In this document: positions 16,209 through 24,531 of the stretch, in pieces | How positions within the stretch are numbered: position 1 is the stretch's first letter | Layout of the letters: each line of letters opens with the position of its first letter | Source: JBNJGB01 sp051747385 | GTDB taxonomy: Bacteria; Myxococcota_A; UBA9042; PHBI01; JACKFB01 | Direction: 5' to 3' | NCBI GenBank assembly: GCA_051747385.1 | Contig: JBNJGB010000032.1 | Span: 1 to 64,000, forward strand | DNA: 64,000 nucleotides | Program-made: the position numbers and the translations under genes | Notes under the pieces: generated by a model | What the model was told of the DNA's origin: nothing | Seen by the model: only the letters and a program-made list of their open reading frames with translations | The model's database searches: none

Positions 16209-17765
16209 TCACGGGGTCGTCACCGGGTTGCTCGCGTCGAGCTCCATGCAGGCGCCGCCCGAGACGGGGGTCGTCTCGAAGGTCTCCGGGTCGATGGTGA
16301 CCTCGACGAGCGTCACGTCCGTGAGGGCCGTGTCGATCAGGCCGGCGAAGGGATCCGACCCTTCGTTGACGGTGATCGTCCCGCCGGTCTGGAAGAAGCG
16401 GCGCTCGTAGGCGGTGCCGGCGTCCACGACCACCTGCACGCACTGCTCGCACGTCGCGTAGCTGTCGTTCGGAGCCGGGGCGAGGTCGAAGGTGCCGATG
16501 TCCTCGGCGTAGAACTCCAGGTTCAGGCTGTCCGGCTCGGACGTGGCCCCGAGGCCCTGGCCGGTCAGGTCCTGCAGGTACGCTTGGGGGAACTCCGGGT
16601 GCGCCGAGACCGTCCCGGCGATGTTCACCTGCTGGCAGGTGCCCGCGCTCGCGCACTCGCTGCCGTCCACGGCGCACGTGCCGGACGTGCACTCACCGCA
16701 CGTGCCGCCGCAGCCGTCGGGACCGCAGACCTTGCCCGTGCAGTCCGGCTCGCAGACAGGCGGCTCGAGGGTCGTGGGCGTCGGCACCTCGTAGCACGTC
16801 CCGTCGGGCACGGGCGTCGACTGGAAGGTCTCGGACTCGATGGTGACCTCCTCGAGGACGACGCCCTCGAGGGTCACGGTCGTCGGGCCGCTCTGGGGCG
16901 GGGAGCCGACCGTGATCGTGCCGGCGGCCTGGAAGAGCTGGGACGCGACGTTCCCGTCCTGGTCCACGTCGACGAGGACCCGGACGCACTGCTCGCAGTA
17001 GGCGTAGTTGTCGTTGGCGGCCGACGCCAGGTCGAACGTCCCGGTCTCGTCCGAGTAGAACTCGAGCTGCAGGACGTCCGGCACGTCGGGCGAGCCGAGG
17101 CCGAGGTCCGCCTCGATGACGTGGAGGCCGCCCTGGGCCTCGATCAGCTCGCCGGACAGGGCCAGGGTTCCGCACTCGGCCGGACCGGCGTCGGTGTCGT
17201 CCACGGTGTCCGGGACGTCCGGCTGCGCGTCAGCGATGTCCGGTGCGCTGTCCGGCTGCGTGTCGGCGACGTCGGGTGCGGTGTCCGGCTGCGTGTCGGC
17301 GACGTCGGGTGCGGTGTCCGGCTGCGTGTCGGCGACGTCCGGTGCGGTGTCCGGCTGCGTGTCGGGTGCGGTGTCCGGCTGCGTGTCGGGGGTGGTGTCC
17401 GGCTGCGTGTCGGCGACGTCCGGTGTGGTGTCCGGCTGCGTGTCGGGGGTGGTGTCCGGCTGGGGACCCGGCACGTCCTCGTCGGAGTCCGGGACGTCCT
17501 GGCCGGCGTCGGGCTCCGCGTCCGGCGTGACGGGCGTCGCGTCCGCGTCCGGATCGAGGGGCTCGCCGTCCGACGAGACGTCCACCTGCGATGGCGCGTC
17601 ACCCTGGACGTCCTGCCCCGGGCCGCTCGTGTCGCCCGAGGTGTCCTGGGGGAACGCCGTATCAGGCACGAATCCACCGCCGTTGCCTGCGTCGTCGCAG
17701 CCCACGAGGGCCACGGCCAGCCACGTGAGGATCGTCCCGCTCGTCAAAAGTCGTCGTACCGACAT
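16209..17765 (-). CDS. Lipoprotein with Asp/Pro/Thr repeat stalk and duplicated Cys domain
   Basis: A 518-residue lipoprotein with lipobox ALVGC (Cys at about residue 23). Residues about 35-205 are a disordered acidic stalk of repeated DTQPDTAPDVA and DTQPDTTP units. Two homologous beta-rich domains follow (about 210-345 and 395-515). Each holds LQLEFYSDETGTFDLA or LNLEFYAEDIGTFDLA, a CEQC pair, and VTIxxETFxxTPV. Between them sits the Cys-rich hinge GKVCGPDGCGGTCGEC, a motif shared with the lipoprotein at 53273. This design suggests a surface-exposed binding or adhesion protein on a flexible stalk. No enzyme motif is seen. It is 95 bp downstream of the NapC-type gene, across a hairpin, and is probably a separate transcription unit. 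Confidence 0.75.
   Translation of the reverse strand: MSVRRLLTSGTILTWLAVALVGCDDAGNGGGFVPDTAFPQDTSGDTSGPGQDVQGDAPSQVDVSSDGEPLDPDADATPVTPDAEPDAGQDVPDSDEDVPGPQPDTTPDTQPDTTPDVADTQPDTTPDTQPDTAPDTQPDTAPDVADTQPDTAPDVADTQPDTAPDVADTQPDSAPDIADAQPDVPDTVDDTDAGPAECGTLALSGELIEAQGGLHVIEADLGLGSPDVPDVLQLEFYSDETGTFDLASAANDNYAYCEQCVRVLVDVDQDGNVASQLFQAAGTITVGSPPQSGPTTVTLEGVVLEEVTIESETFQSTPVPDGTCYEVPTPTTLEPPVCEPDCTGKVCGPDGCGGTCGECTSGTCAVDGSECASAGTCQQVNIAGTVSAHPEFPQAYLQDLTGQGLGATSEPDSLNLEFYAEDIGTFDLAPAPNDSYATCEQCVQVVVDAGTAYERRFFQTGGTITVNEGSDPFAGLIDTALTDVTLVEVTIDPETFETTPVSGGACMELDASNPVTTP
17208..17465 (-). repeat. Mixed 24- and 33-bp tandem repeats in the lipoprotein gene
   Basis: The stalk-coding region alternates 33-bp units (DTQPDTAPDVA) with 24-bp units (DTQPDTTP or DTQPDTAP), about ten in all. 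Both lengths keep the frame. Copies are nearly identical at the DNA level, which points to recent expansion. Confidence 0.85.
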
Positions 17766-17818
17766 CCGCTTTCTCCCTGTTTCGAATCGCGGACCTTAAC
17801 AGGGAGTGTCGCGTCTTG

Positions 17819-17850
17819 CACCCCCGAAAGCGCGGCCGCCTCCGGGGGTG
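17819..17850 (-). terminator. Hairpin downstream of the NapC-type gene
   Basis: CACCCCC pairs with GGGGGTG across an 18-nt GC-rich loop, 11 bp after the NapC-type stop codon. No U-tract follows on the minus strand, so it may be an attenuator rather than a full intrinsic terminator. Confidence 0.35.
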
Positions 17851-17860
17851 ACGCGGACGG

Positions 17861-19375
17861 CTACCAGTCGAGCTCGACCTCCTCCTCCTGGATGGCCGAC
17901 TCGTCGAAGAAGAGCGACTTGGCGACCGCGCTGTCGATCTCGCTGATCCGCTGCTCCTCGGCCAGGATGACGTGGCACTGGTCGCAGTCCTGCCCGATGG
18001 TGTTGCCCTCGGGGTCCTCGTGCTTGTCGTTGTGGCAGCGGAAGCACCCGGCCTCGCTCTGGTGACCCAGGTGGCTGGGATAGGTTCCCCACTCGATGTT
18101 GAGGCGGGGGTAGACGTTGATGGCGTAGGCCTCGCGGAACAGCGTGTCCGCGGCCGCCGCCAGCTTCGCCTCCTCGTCCTCGGAGACCTCGTCCACCAGC
18201 TCGGCGTAGGCCTTCTTCAGCTCCTCGTCCATGCGCTGCTCCGCCTCGGCCTTGGTCGGATACTCCACCTGGATGGCCTCGATGGCCGCCTCGCGGAGCC
18301 TCGGCATGTCCCCGGGGAGCTGGCCGTCGAGCAGGAGCTCGTCCACGGACTCCTCGGGCATCTGGTAGATGTGCGTCGGGCGGTTGTGGCAGTCGATGCA
18401 GTCCATCGTCCGCCACTCGCTGTCGGCCGGGGGCTCGGGAAGCTCCGGATCCACGTAGGTCACCACCTCGCCGTCCGGCGTGGTGACGCGGACCTCGGGG
18501 ATGACCATGCGCTCCCCCTTCACGTCCCGGTACTCCACCTTGTTGTCCTTGCTCACGTGCCAGTGGATGCCGTGGTACTCCCCGGTCTCCGCGCTGCGGC
18601 CTCCGACCTTGAGCGCCAGGGCCGTGACGGTCGGGTCCTCGACGCCGTCTTCACCCATGGCCTTCGTGAACAGCTTGGTCCGCTTGCCGTGGAAGAACTC
18701 GGGCCAGTGGCACTGCTCACAGGTGTCCCGCGCGGGACGCAGGTTGTGGATGGGCGTGGGGATGGGCTTCGAGAAGTCGTCGGCGATCACGCCGTAGACC
18801 TGGCGCAGGCCGCTGAGCTTGGACTTCACGAACCACGAGGCGCCGGGGCCGATGTGGCACTCCACGCAGTCGACCCGGGCGTGGGGCGACCGCTTGTACG
18901 CCTCGAACTCGGGCTCCATCACGGAGTGGCAGGTCTTCCCGCAGAACTGCGTGCTCTCGGTGTAGTGATAGCCCTCGTAGCTGAGGCCGGTCAGGATGAG
19001 GACGTTGACGACCGTCAGGACCCCGACCAGCCCCCAGAAGCGGCGATGGGAGGGAATGGTGAGGTCGATCACGAAAGGGGTGGGGCCCTCGTGCTCGCCG
19101 TCCCTCCTGGCTCGGCGCCAGGCCAGCCACGAGCCCAGCGGGATGAGCACGAGGCCGAAGACGAAGAAGATGGGGAGGACGAGGAAGGTGATGAGCCCGG
19201 CGTAGGCGCCGAGGGACAACATGCCCGTCCACTCGAGGATCATGGCGCTGAGGATGAGGACCGCGCTCACGGTCGTCAGGCCCACGCCGACGAGGGCGAG
19301 GCGACTGGCGACGAGGCCGCGCACGAGGCGGCGGAAGCGCGTGCGGGTCTTCCCGGGGCGATGGTCGTCGGACAC
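17861..19375 (-). CDS. NapC/NirT-type membrane-anchored hexaheme cytochrome c
   Basis: A 504-residue protein. The start is GTG 19375, with GGAGG 5 nt upstream. Three N-terminal membrane helices (about residues 25-50, 58-85 and 115-135) are followed by a periplasmic domain with six haem motifs: CGKTCH, CVECH, CEQCH, CIDCH, CFRCH and CDQCH. The first is CX3CH, apparently typical of this NapC subfamily, and the rest are CXXCH. Text such as SPHARVDCVECHIGPGASWF is characteristic of this deltaproteobacterial NapC/NirT group. It should take electrons from menaquinol and pass them to periplasmic or outer-membrane cytochromes. A long C-terminal helical region around residues 350-460 separates haems 4 and 5. 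An FNR-like box lies 92-105 bp upstream. Confidence 0.9.
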   Translation of the reverse strand: MSDDHRPGKTRTRFRRLVRGLVASRLALVGVGLTTVSAVLILSAMILEWTGMLSLGAYAGLITFLVLPIFFVFGLVLIPLGSWLAWRRARRDGEHEGPTPFVIDLTIPSHRRFWGLVGVLTVVNVLILTGLSYEGYHYTESTQFCGKTCHSVMEPEFEAYKRSPHARVDCVECHIGPGASWFVKSKLSGLRQVYGVIADDFSKPIPTPIHNLRPARDTCEQCHWPEFFHGKRTKLFTKAMGEDGVEDPTVTALALKVGGRSAETGEYHGIHWHVSKDNKVEYRDVKGERMVIPEVRVTTPDGEVVTYVDPELPEPPADSEWRTMDCIDCHNRPTHIYQMPEESVDELLLDGQLPGDMPRLREAAIEAIQVEYPTKAEAEQRMDEELKKAYAELVDEVSEDEEAKLAAAADTLFREAYAINVYPRLNIEWGTYPSHLGHQSEAGCFRCHNDKHEDPEGNTIGQDCDQCHVILAEEQRISEIDSAVAKSLFFDESAIQEEEVELDW

Positions 19376-19439
19376 GGGAGCCTCCAGTATGCGGCGAGTT
19401 ACGAGGCGACATCTTCGTACGGGGGCAGCCTCGGGCGCG

Positions 19440-19480
19440 AGCCTAGTCGAATGATGCGACGCGGCTTTGATCCGGATCAC
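19440..19480 (-). promoter_or_regulatory. FNR-like box and -10 element for the NapC-type cytochrome
   Basis: On the minus strand, GTGATCCGGATCAA at 19480-19467 matches the FNR/CRP-family consensus TTGAT-N4-ATCAA at nine of ten positions. TAGGCT at 19445-19440 is a -10 candidate. The distance between box centre and -10 centre is about 31 nt, close to the 32 nt of class II activated promoters. The predicted start is near 19433, giving a 58-nt leader. Confidence 0.55.
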
Positions 19481-19711
19481 GAAATCGTCGTCGGGCCCTC
19501 CTCTCGAATCCTGCATGTCCTCCTGGTTATCGCATGTTGAGCGTGGGTTCAGGGGGTTTCGCCCGGCGGCGTCTCGACGCTTGATCTGGCGCAACCCCCG
19601 GGTGATGCGGTGCGACAATCCGGGGGCCTGTCCCCTGCGTCGCCGGGGAGAGGCTCTCCCGGTCCGGGGGCCTCCGGACGATCAGCACGGGCATCGCGCG
19701 CCGGTTCCGCG

Positions 19712-19717
19712 TATCAT
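19712..19717 (+). promoter_or_regulatory. -10-like element, candidate leaderless start
   Basis: TATCAT ends 8 nt before the ATG at 19726. The intervening bases hold no Shine-Dalgarno. No convincing -35 is visible. Confidence 0.35.
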
Positions 19718-19725
19718 CCCGCGCC

Positions 19726-22431
19726 ATGAAGCACGCCACCCCCGGACTCCTCCTCGTCCTGCTCGCCCTGTCGCCCGGCTGCGGGGACTCGTCCTCCTCG
19801 GACGACCCCGCCGACGCCGCGTCCGATGCCCCGCCGGTGGAGGAGGTCGCCGGCGCCGGGGACGCCGACGTGTCCGCCGCCGACGCGACGCCGGACACCG
19901 ACGCGGACGGACCGCCCGACAGCCCGCTGTATGTCCGGCGCGTGGAGGAGGCCGACGACCTCATCGGCGGACCGGGCGCCTACGGCCAGGTGGGCGGCGC
20001 CTGGCTCATCGGCAACCGGCAGGCCCGCTTCCTGATCCAGGACGTGGGGGTGTCCGTCCGCCTGAACCTGTACGGCGGGAACCTCATCGACGCGGACCTG
20101 GTACGCCCCGAGGACGAGCCGGGGCGCGACACCTTCCGCGAGATGTTCCCGCTCGTGGACTTCCGCGTGCTCGTGCCGGACTCCATCGTGGTCGCCGACG
20201 ACGGCGCGGACGGGGAGGAGGCGGTCCTCCGGGTCACCGGACACGCCGGCTCCTCCGGCATCCTCGACTTCCTGGACGATCTCGCCGGAGACGCCCCCCT
20301 CGACGTGACCGTGGAGTACGTGGTGCGACCCGGCGAGCCGGTGCTCACCCTGCGCACCCTCGTGACGAACACCGGGTCGTCGTCGGCCTCCATCGCGGTC
20401 GGCGACTTCCTGGGCTTCGGGAAGCAGCTGGAGCTGGTCAGCCCGGAGGCGGGCTTCGCGAAGCCGGAGAGCGCCGGGCAGCTCACGGTCCTGGGCAGCC
20501 GCGGCGATCACACCTCCTACGCCTACGGCCGCCCCGAGGGCGACGTCATGGTGCCGTTCAGCGACTCCTCGGGGACCGCCGGCCTCCTGGACCTGGCCCT
20601 CGACGTCCCGGCAGGCGAGACGCGGGTCGTGGAGCGCTTCTTCATCGTGGGGGACGGCTCGGCGGCCAGCGTGATCGACCTTGCCCTGGAGCGCACCGCC
20701 GGCGAGACGGGGCGCGTCGTGGGGCGGGTCGTCGACGGGGACGGCGCGCCCGTGGAGGGCGCCCGGGTCACGGCCCTCCCGGTCCCGGCCGGCGGCGGCG
20801 AGGCGGAGCACGCGGCCAACCAGGCGCGCACCGGCGCCGACGGGTCCTACGGGATGCGCCTCCGGCCGGGCAGCTACCGCGTCGTGGCCTCCGGCGATCA
20901 GCGGATCCGCTCCACCGCCGCGGAGGTGGACGTCGAGGCCGACGCCGACGCCACGGCCGACCTGGAGATCGGGTCGCGAGCGGTGGTGCACGCGGCGCTC
21001 ACCGGCGACGGTCCGACGCCCGCGGGCTTCGAGACGTTCCCGGCGAAGATCGTGCTGCAGGCCCTCGACGTGCAGGGGCCCGATCCCCGCCTGGGCGACG
21101 AGGTCATCGACGGACACGACCGCGTGGTCTTCGTCGGACCGGGGCGCTCCGAGTTCGCCGTGCGACCGGGGCGTTATCGGGTCGTCCTCTCCCACGGGCC
21201 GGAGATTGAGCGGATCGTCCTGGACGACGTGACCCTGTCGGACGGCCACGTCCTCGACCAGCACCTGGCGAGGGCGGTCGACACCCCCGGGTGGCTGGCC
21301 TGCGACTTCCACCAGCACACCATCGGCAGCATGGACGCCAACGCCACCCTGCCCGAGAAGCTGCGGGAGAACCTGACCGCCGGCATGGAGTGTGCCGCCA
21401 TCACGGACCACGACAACGTGGTGGACATCCGCCCCACCGTCGCGGCGCTCGGCGCCGAGGACGCGTTCCACGGGGTGGTCGGAGACGAGATCAGCGTCAA
21501 CGCCGTGGGGCACTTCAACGCCTATCCCCTGCCGATCGACCCCGAGGACCCCTTCGCGCTGGTGGGGGCGAAGCTCTGGGCGGACAGGACCATCGCCGAG
21601 CTCTTCGAGCTCCTGCGGAGCCTGCCGGGGGACCGCACCATCCAGGTGAACCACCCCCGGTCCGGTCTGCTGAAGGGCTACTTCTCGCACCTCCGCCTCG
21701 ACCCGTGGAGCGGGGAGCCCGGCAAGGGAGAGCTGGCCACGGACTTCGACGCCCTGGAGGTGAACGACGAGATCGGCCAGGCGGCCGACTACACGCCGGA
21801 GGGCTGGGCCGAGTGGTCCGACGCCGCCGACAGCGACGTGCCGGTGCTGGCGGACTGGTTCGGCCTGCTCAACCGGGGCGTCCCGGTCTGCGCCCTGGGC
21901 AACTCGGACGCCCACGACCTGGGCGACGACGTCGGCTATCCGAGGACGTACCTGTGGATGGACACCGACGCCCCGGCCGACGTGACGGACGAGGACGTGG
22001 TCGGAGCCATCGGTCGCCAGCAGGCCATCGTGTCCCGCGGGGCCTGGCTCGACGTGGACGTGGACGGCGAACGGCGCATGGGCTGGTCCGAGCCGGTCAG
22101 CCCCGACGGCGGCCCCGTGGAGCTGCACGTGGTCGCCCGGGTTCCCGACTGGCTCACCCTGTCCACCGTGGAGCTGTACGCCAACGGCCTCCTCGTGGAG
22201 ACGCGCCCCGCCACCGCCCCCGCGGAGCCCGGCGGCGCATGGTTCGACGAGACCTTCGCCGTCGAGCCGACCGCGGACACCTGGTACGTGATCATGACCC
22301 GCGGCCCGGAGATGGGCGCCCCGGTCTTCTCGGGCTTCACCTACGCCTTCACCAACCCGATCTACGTGGACGTGGACGGCGACGGCTTCGACGCACCGGG
22401 GCCCGTGGCCCTGCCCGGCGGGGACGGGTAG
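19726..22431 (+). CDS. Lipoprotein with CehA/McbA-type PHP metallohydrolase domain
   Basis: A 901-residue lipoprotein (lipobox LSPGC, Cys near residue 19) with an acidic stalk to about residue 65. Residues 70-325 form a beta-sandwich-like region. Residues about 330-420 resemble a carboxypeptidase regulatory-like domain (GRVVDGDGAPVEGARVTALP). From about residue 520 a PHP-fold domain carries the metal-ligand motifs CDFHQHTIGS, AAITDHDN and LGNSDAHDLG in the order seen in CehA/McbA-family proteins. Some members of that family hydrolyse phosphoesters or carbamates, but the true substrate is unknown here. It should act at the cell surface or in the periplasm. A smaller relative lies at 60498. The gene is convergent with the PTS IIA gene, 7 bp away. 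Confidence 0.82.
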   Translation: MKHATPGLLLVLLALSPGCGDSSSSDDPADAASDAPPVEEVAGAGDADVSAADATPDTDADGPPDSPLYVRRVEEADDLIGGPGAYGQVGGAWLIGNRQARFLIQDVGVSVRLNLYGGNLIDADLVRPEDEPGRDTFREMFPLVDFRVLVPDSIVVADDGADGEEAVLRVTGHAGSSGILDFLDDLAGDAPLDVTVEYVVRPGEPVLTLRTLVTNTGSSSASIAVGDFLGFGKQLELVSPEAGFAKPESAGQLTVLGSRGDHTSYAYGRPEGDVMVPFSDSSGTAGLLDLALDVPAGETRVVERFFIVGDGSAASVIDLALERTAGETGRVVGRVVDGDGAPVEGARVTALPVPAGGGEAEHAANQARTGADGSYGMRLRPGSYRVVASGDQRIRSTAAEVDVEADADATADLEIGSRAVVHAALTGDGPTPAGFETFPAKIVLQALDVQGPDPRLGDEVIDGHDRVVFVGPGRSEFAVRPGRYRVVLSHGPEIERIVLDDVTLSDGHVLDQHLARAVDTPGWLACDFHQHTIGSMDANATLPEKLRENLTAGMECAAITDHDNVVDIRPTVAALGAEDAFHGVVGDEISVNAVGHFNAYPLPIDPEDPFALVGAKLWADRTIAELFELLRSLPGDRTIQVNHPRSGLLKGYFSHLRLDPWSGEPGKGELATDFDALEVNDEIGQAADYTPEGWAEWSDAADSDVPVLADWFGLLNRGVPVCALGNSDAHDLGDDVGYPRTYLWMDTDAPADVTDEDVVGAIGRQQAIVSRGAWLDVDVDGERRMGWSEPVSPDGGPVELHVVARVPDWLTLSTVELYANGLLVETRPATAPAEPGGAWFDETFAVEPTADTWYVIMTRGPEMGAPVFSGFTYAFTNPIYVDVDGDGFDAPGPVALPGGDG

Positions 22432-22438
22432 CCGCCGA

Positions 22439-22831
22439 TCAGGCCGTGCGGAGGGTGTCCCGGTGTCGCCTCATCGCCTCCGCGACGTCCTCGGGGCGCC
22501 CGGCGCGGCGCACGTCCTCGAGGTGGGCGGTCTGCAGGGACAGGCGCCCGAGGTCGGAGAGCACCGTGAGGTGCGTGTGCTGCTCCCCGGGCGGCCCCTC
22601 GACGACGAAGAACACGTCCACCGACTCGCCGTCGGCGACGCCTTGGTCGATCGGGCGCGCGGTGCCGAAGACGCCCACGCGGGTGGTGCGCGCCTCCGTG
22701 AGAGTGGTGTGGGGCATCGCCATCCCCATGCCCACCCCGGTGTTCTGCTCCCGCTCGCGCTGCAATAGGCCCTGCTCGATGGTGTTCGTCTCGTCCCGCC
22801 CGCGGACGACCTCGCTGCGGTGGGGCGCCAC
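22439..22831 (-). CDS. PTS IIA-type (PtsN-like) domain protein, start uncertain
   Basis: At least 130 residues of the PTS EIIA fructose/nitrogen family. The phospho-acceptor His lies in GVGMGMAMPHTTL, followed by the family strand pattern VDVFFVVEGPPGEQHTHLTVLSDL. Complete PtsN proteins run about 150 residues, so the N-terminus is short. The only standard start is GTG 22831. The same frame stays open upstream and the text still looks homologous (ILDEITRLSV), which suggests a non-standard start near 22855, or one overlapping the cytochrome gene. It may regulate by protein-protein contact rather than transport sugar, as no PTS permease is nearby. Its place behind two cytochrome genes is unusual. 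Confidence 0.78.
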   Translation of the reverse strand: MAPHRSEVVRGRDETNTIEQGLLQREREQNTGVGMGMAMPHTTLTEARTTRVGVFGTARPIDQGVADGESVDVFFVVEGPPGEQHTHLTVLSDLGRLSLQTAHLEDVRRAGRPEDVAEAMRRHRDTLRTA

Positions 22832-22871
22832 GGACAGGCGCGTGATTTCGTCCAGGATCCCCGCGTCTCCC

Positions 22872-24494
22872 CTACTGGATCGTGGTGGCGGTCTGCACCA
22901 GGACCACGGCGGACGAGTCGGACATGGCCTCGTAGTAGCGCTGGAAGCGGTTGGTCTCGAACGCGTCGTAGGGGGCCTGGTTGTCCGCCCAGCGGAACGA
23001 GATCGGCTGGTACCAGAGCGCGGCCTCCACGCGGTAGGGGCCGGAGGCGCCGCGGACGTCCACCGCGTACCGCGTCCGATCGCCGCCGCCCCGGAAGTCC
23101 GGGTCGTCCGCGGCGGCGCCCCGCACGGCGATGTCCTCGCCCGCGGCGTCCTTGTCGAAGCCGCGCGGGAGCAGGCGGTTGTCCTTCACGTAGTGGGTGG
23201 CCGTGAGCAGGCCCGTGGTCACGGCGCCGTCCGGGCCGGCCAGGATGCCCTCGTAGACCTGCACCTGCGACGGGTCCTCGATGCGCGCGTGGTGGGGCTC
23301 GAAGGTGCCCGGATCCTCGTCGTTGTCGTTGCCCTCGATGGCCCCGGACGGCATGAAGCGCCCCGACTCGAACAGCACCCCGCCGGCGCCGTCCCGCACC
23401 ACCACGTGCAGCCAGGCGCGGCGCGACGGATAGGCCGTCGGCAGCTTGTGCCCGGCCAGGTTGCGGATGGCGACGTCGAACGCGAGCCACCCGTCGCGCA
23501 CCGCCGCGGCCTCGAGCCCGAGCCGGGCGCTCGACTCCCGCAGATGCCGCACGGTCGCCTCGGCCGACCCGCTCAGCTCCGCGGGAAGGGCCGCGACCCC
23601 GAGCTCCGCGCGGAAGCGGTTCAGCATGGCGAGCACGAAGAAGTTCCCGCCGCGGAAGACGTGCGGGGACACGCCCTCCCGATCCTTCGGCATGACGCTG
23701 CTGATGGCCGTCGGCTCGTCCAGGGGAGGCATGTGGCAGGACTGGCACGACTCCTCGCCGGGATAGCCGCTGTGGAGCCACTCCAGGTAGGGCACCTGCT
23801 CGGGCAGCTCTCCTACGACCTCGCCGTCCGGGCCCAGGGCGTGCGTGTACAGCGTGTGGCAGGTCGCGCACAGCTCCGAGCCCTGCAGGTGCTCCCCCTT
23901 CGCCGGCGTGAAGCCTGTCGCCGAGTGCATGAGGCGCGTGCGTCCCCGGTCCACCTCGTACGGACCGTAGACCTCGCGCTGCCCCCAGCGCGCCGTCGTC
24001 GCGTCCACGACGAAGCCGCCCGTGAAGCTCTCCTCCTCCCCGAGGTTGTCGTCCCGGATCTGGTGGCACACGGAGCACGACACCCCGTCCGCGGCCAGGG
24101 CGGCGGTGCGGGTCGCCTTCGCGCCCACGGGCAGGTGCGCGAAGACGCTCCCTTTGCCGCCCGCCGCCTGGGCGGCCTTGTGGGCCATGGGCATGTGGCA
24201 GGTGCCGCACTCGTCCTCGATGGCGGCCTGCGCCGACGGATGGTCCATGATCTCCCGCCGGACCGCGGCCTGCCAGTACGGGTCGCGGGCCGAGTTGGCC
24301 ATCATGGACGAGCGCCAGTCGGCGCCGAAGGAGACGTCGCGCCCGGACGGCGACGTGAGCCCGTCGTGGCAGGCGCTGCACTGTCCGGACGGCACGAACA
24401 TCTGCGGGAGGCCGCCGGGCGGCACGGCGAGGACCGCGCCGGACGGGGCGGCGCAGAGCATCAGGGTGACGGACAGCGGGATGGCGTGGCGCAT
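22872..24494 (-). CDS. Exported pentaheme cytochrome c
   Basis: A 540-residue periplasmic or surface protein. ATG 24494 lies 6 nt after GGAGGTG. A signal peptide of about 25 residues precedes five CXXCH motifs: CSACH, CGTCH, CSVCH, CATCH and CQSCH, all within the first 265 residues. The second half (about 330-540) has no haem site and looks beta-rich, with LAFDVAIRNLAGHKLPTAYP, a pattern seen in C-terminal domains of cytochrome c554-like and related multiheme proteins. It is the second gene of an operon behind the cytochrome-barrel fusion and may exchange electrons with it. Haem attachment would need the ResB/CcsA pair at 30592-33506. Confidence 0.85.
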   Translation of the reverse strand: MRHAIPLSVTLMLCAAPSGAVLAVPPGGLPQMFVPSGQCSACHDGLTSPSGRDVSFGADWRSSMMANSARDPYWQAAVRREIMDHPSAQAAIEDECGTCHMPMAHKAAQAAGGKGSVFAHLPVGAKATRTAALAADGVSCSVCHQIRDDNLGEEESFTGGFVVDATTARWGQREVYGPYEVDRGRTRLMHSATGFTPAKGEHLQGSELCATCHTLYTHALGPDGEVVGELPEQVPYLEWLHSGYPGEESCQSCHMPPLDEPTAISSVMPKDREGVSPHVFRGGNFFVLAMLNRFRAELGVAALPAELSGSAEATVRHLRESSARLGLEAAAVRDGWLAFDVAIRNLAGHKLPTAYPSRRAWLHVVVRDGAGGVLFESGRFMPSGAIEGNDNDEDPGTFEPHHARIEDPSQVQVYEGILAGPDGAVTTGLLTATHYVKDNRLLPRGFDKDAAGEDIAVRGAAADDPDFRGGGDRTRYAVDVRGASGPYRVEAALWYQPISFRWADNQAPYDAFETNRFQRYYEAMSDSSAVVLVQTATTIQ

Positions 24495-24531
24495 GGTGGG
24501 CACCTCCGTGGTCGCGGCGCGCGCGGGCGGG

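Larger units (their letters stand above)
19376..19725. other. 350-bp divergent intergenic region
   Basis: Holds the FNR-like box and -10 for the minus-strand NapC-type gene and the -10-like element for the plus-strand metallohydrolase gene. I see no gene or RNA element in it. Confidence 0.6.

Noticed and set aside
17208..17465. Regular repeats that could be mistaken for a CRISPR array
   Set aside because: They are contiguous, in frame, without unique spacers, and encode a protein stalk.
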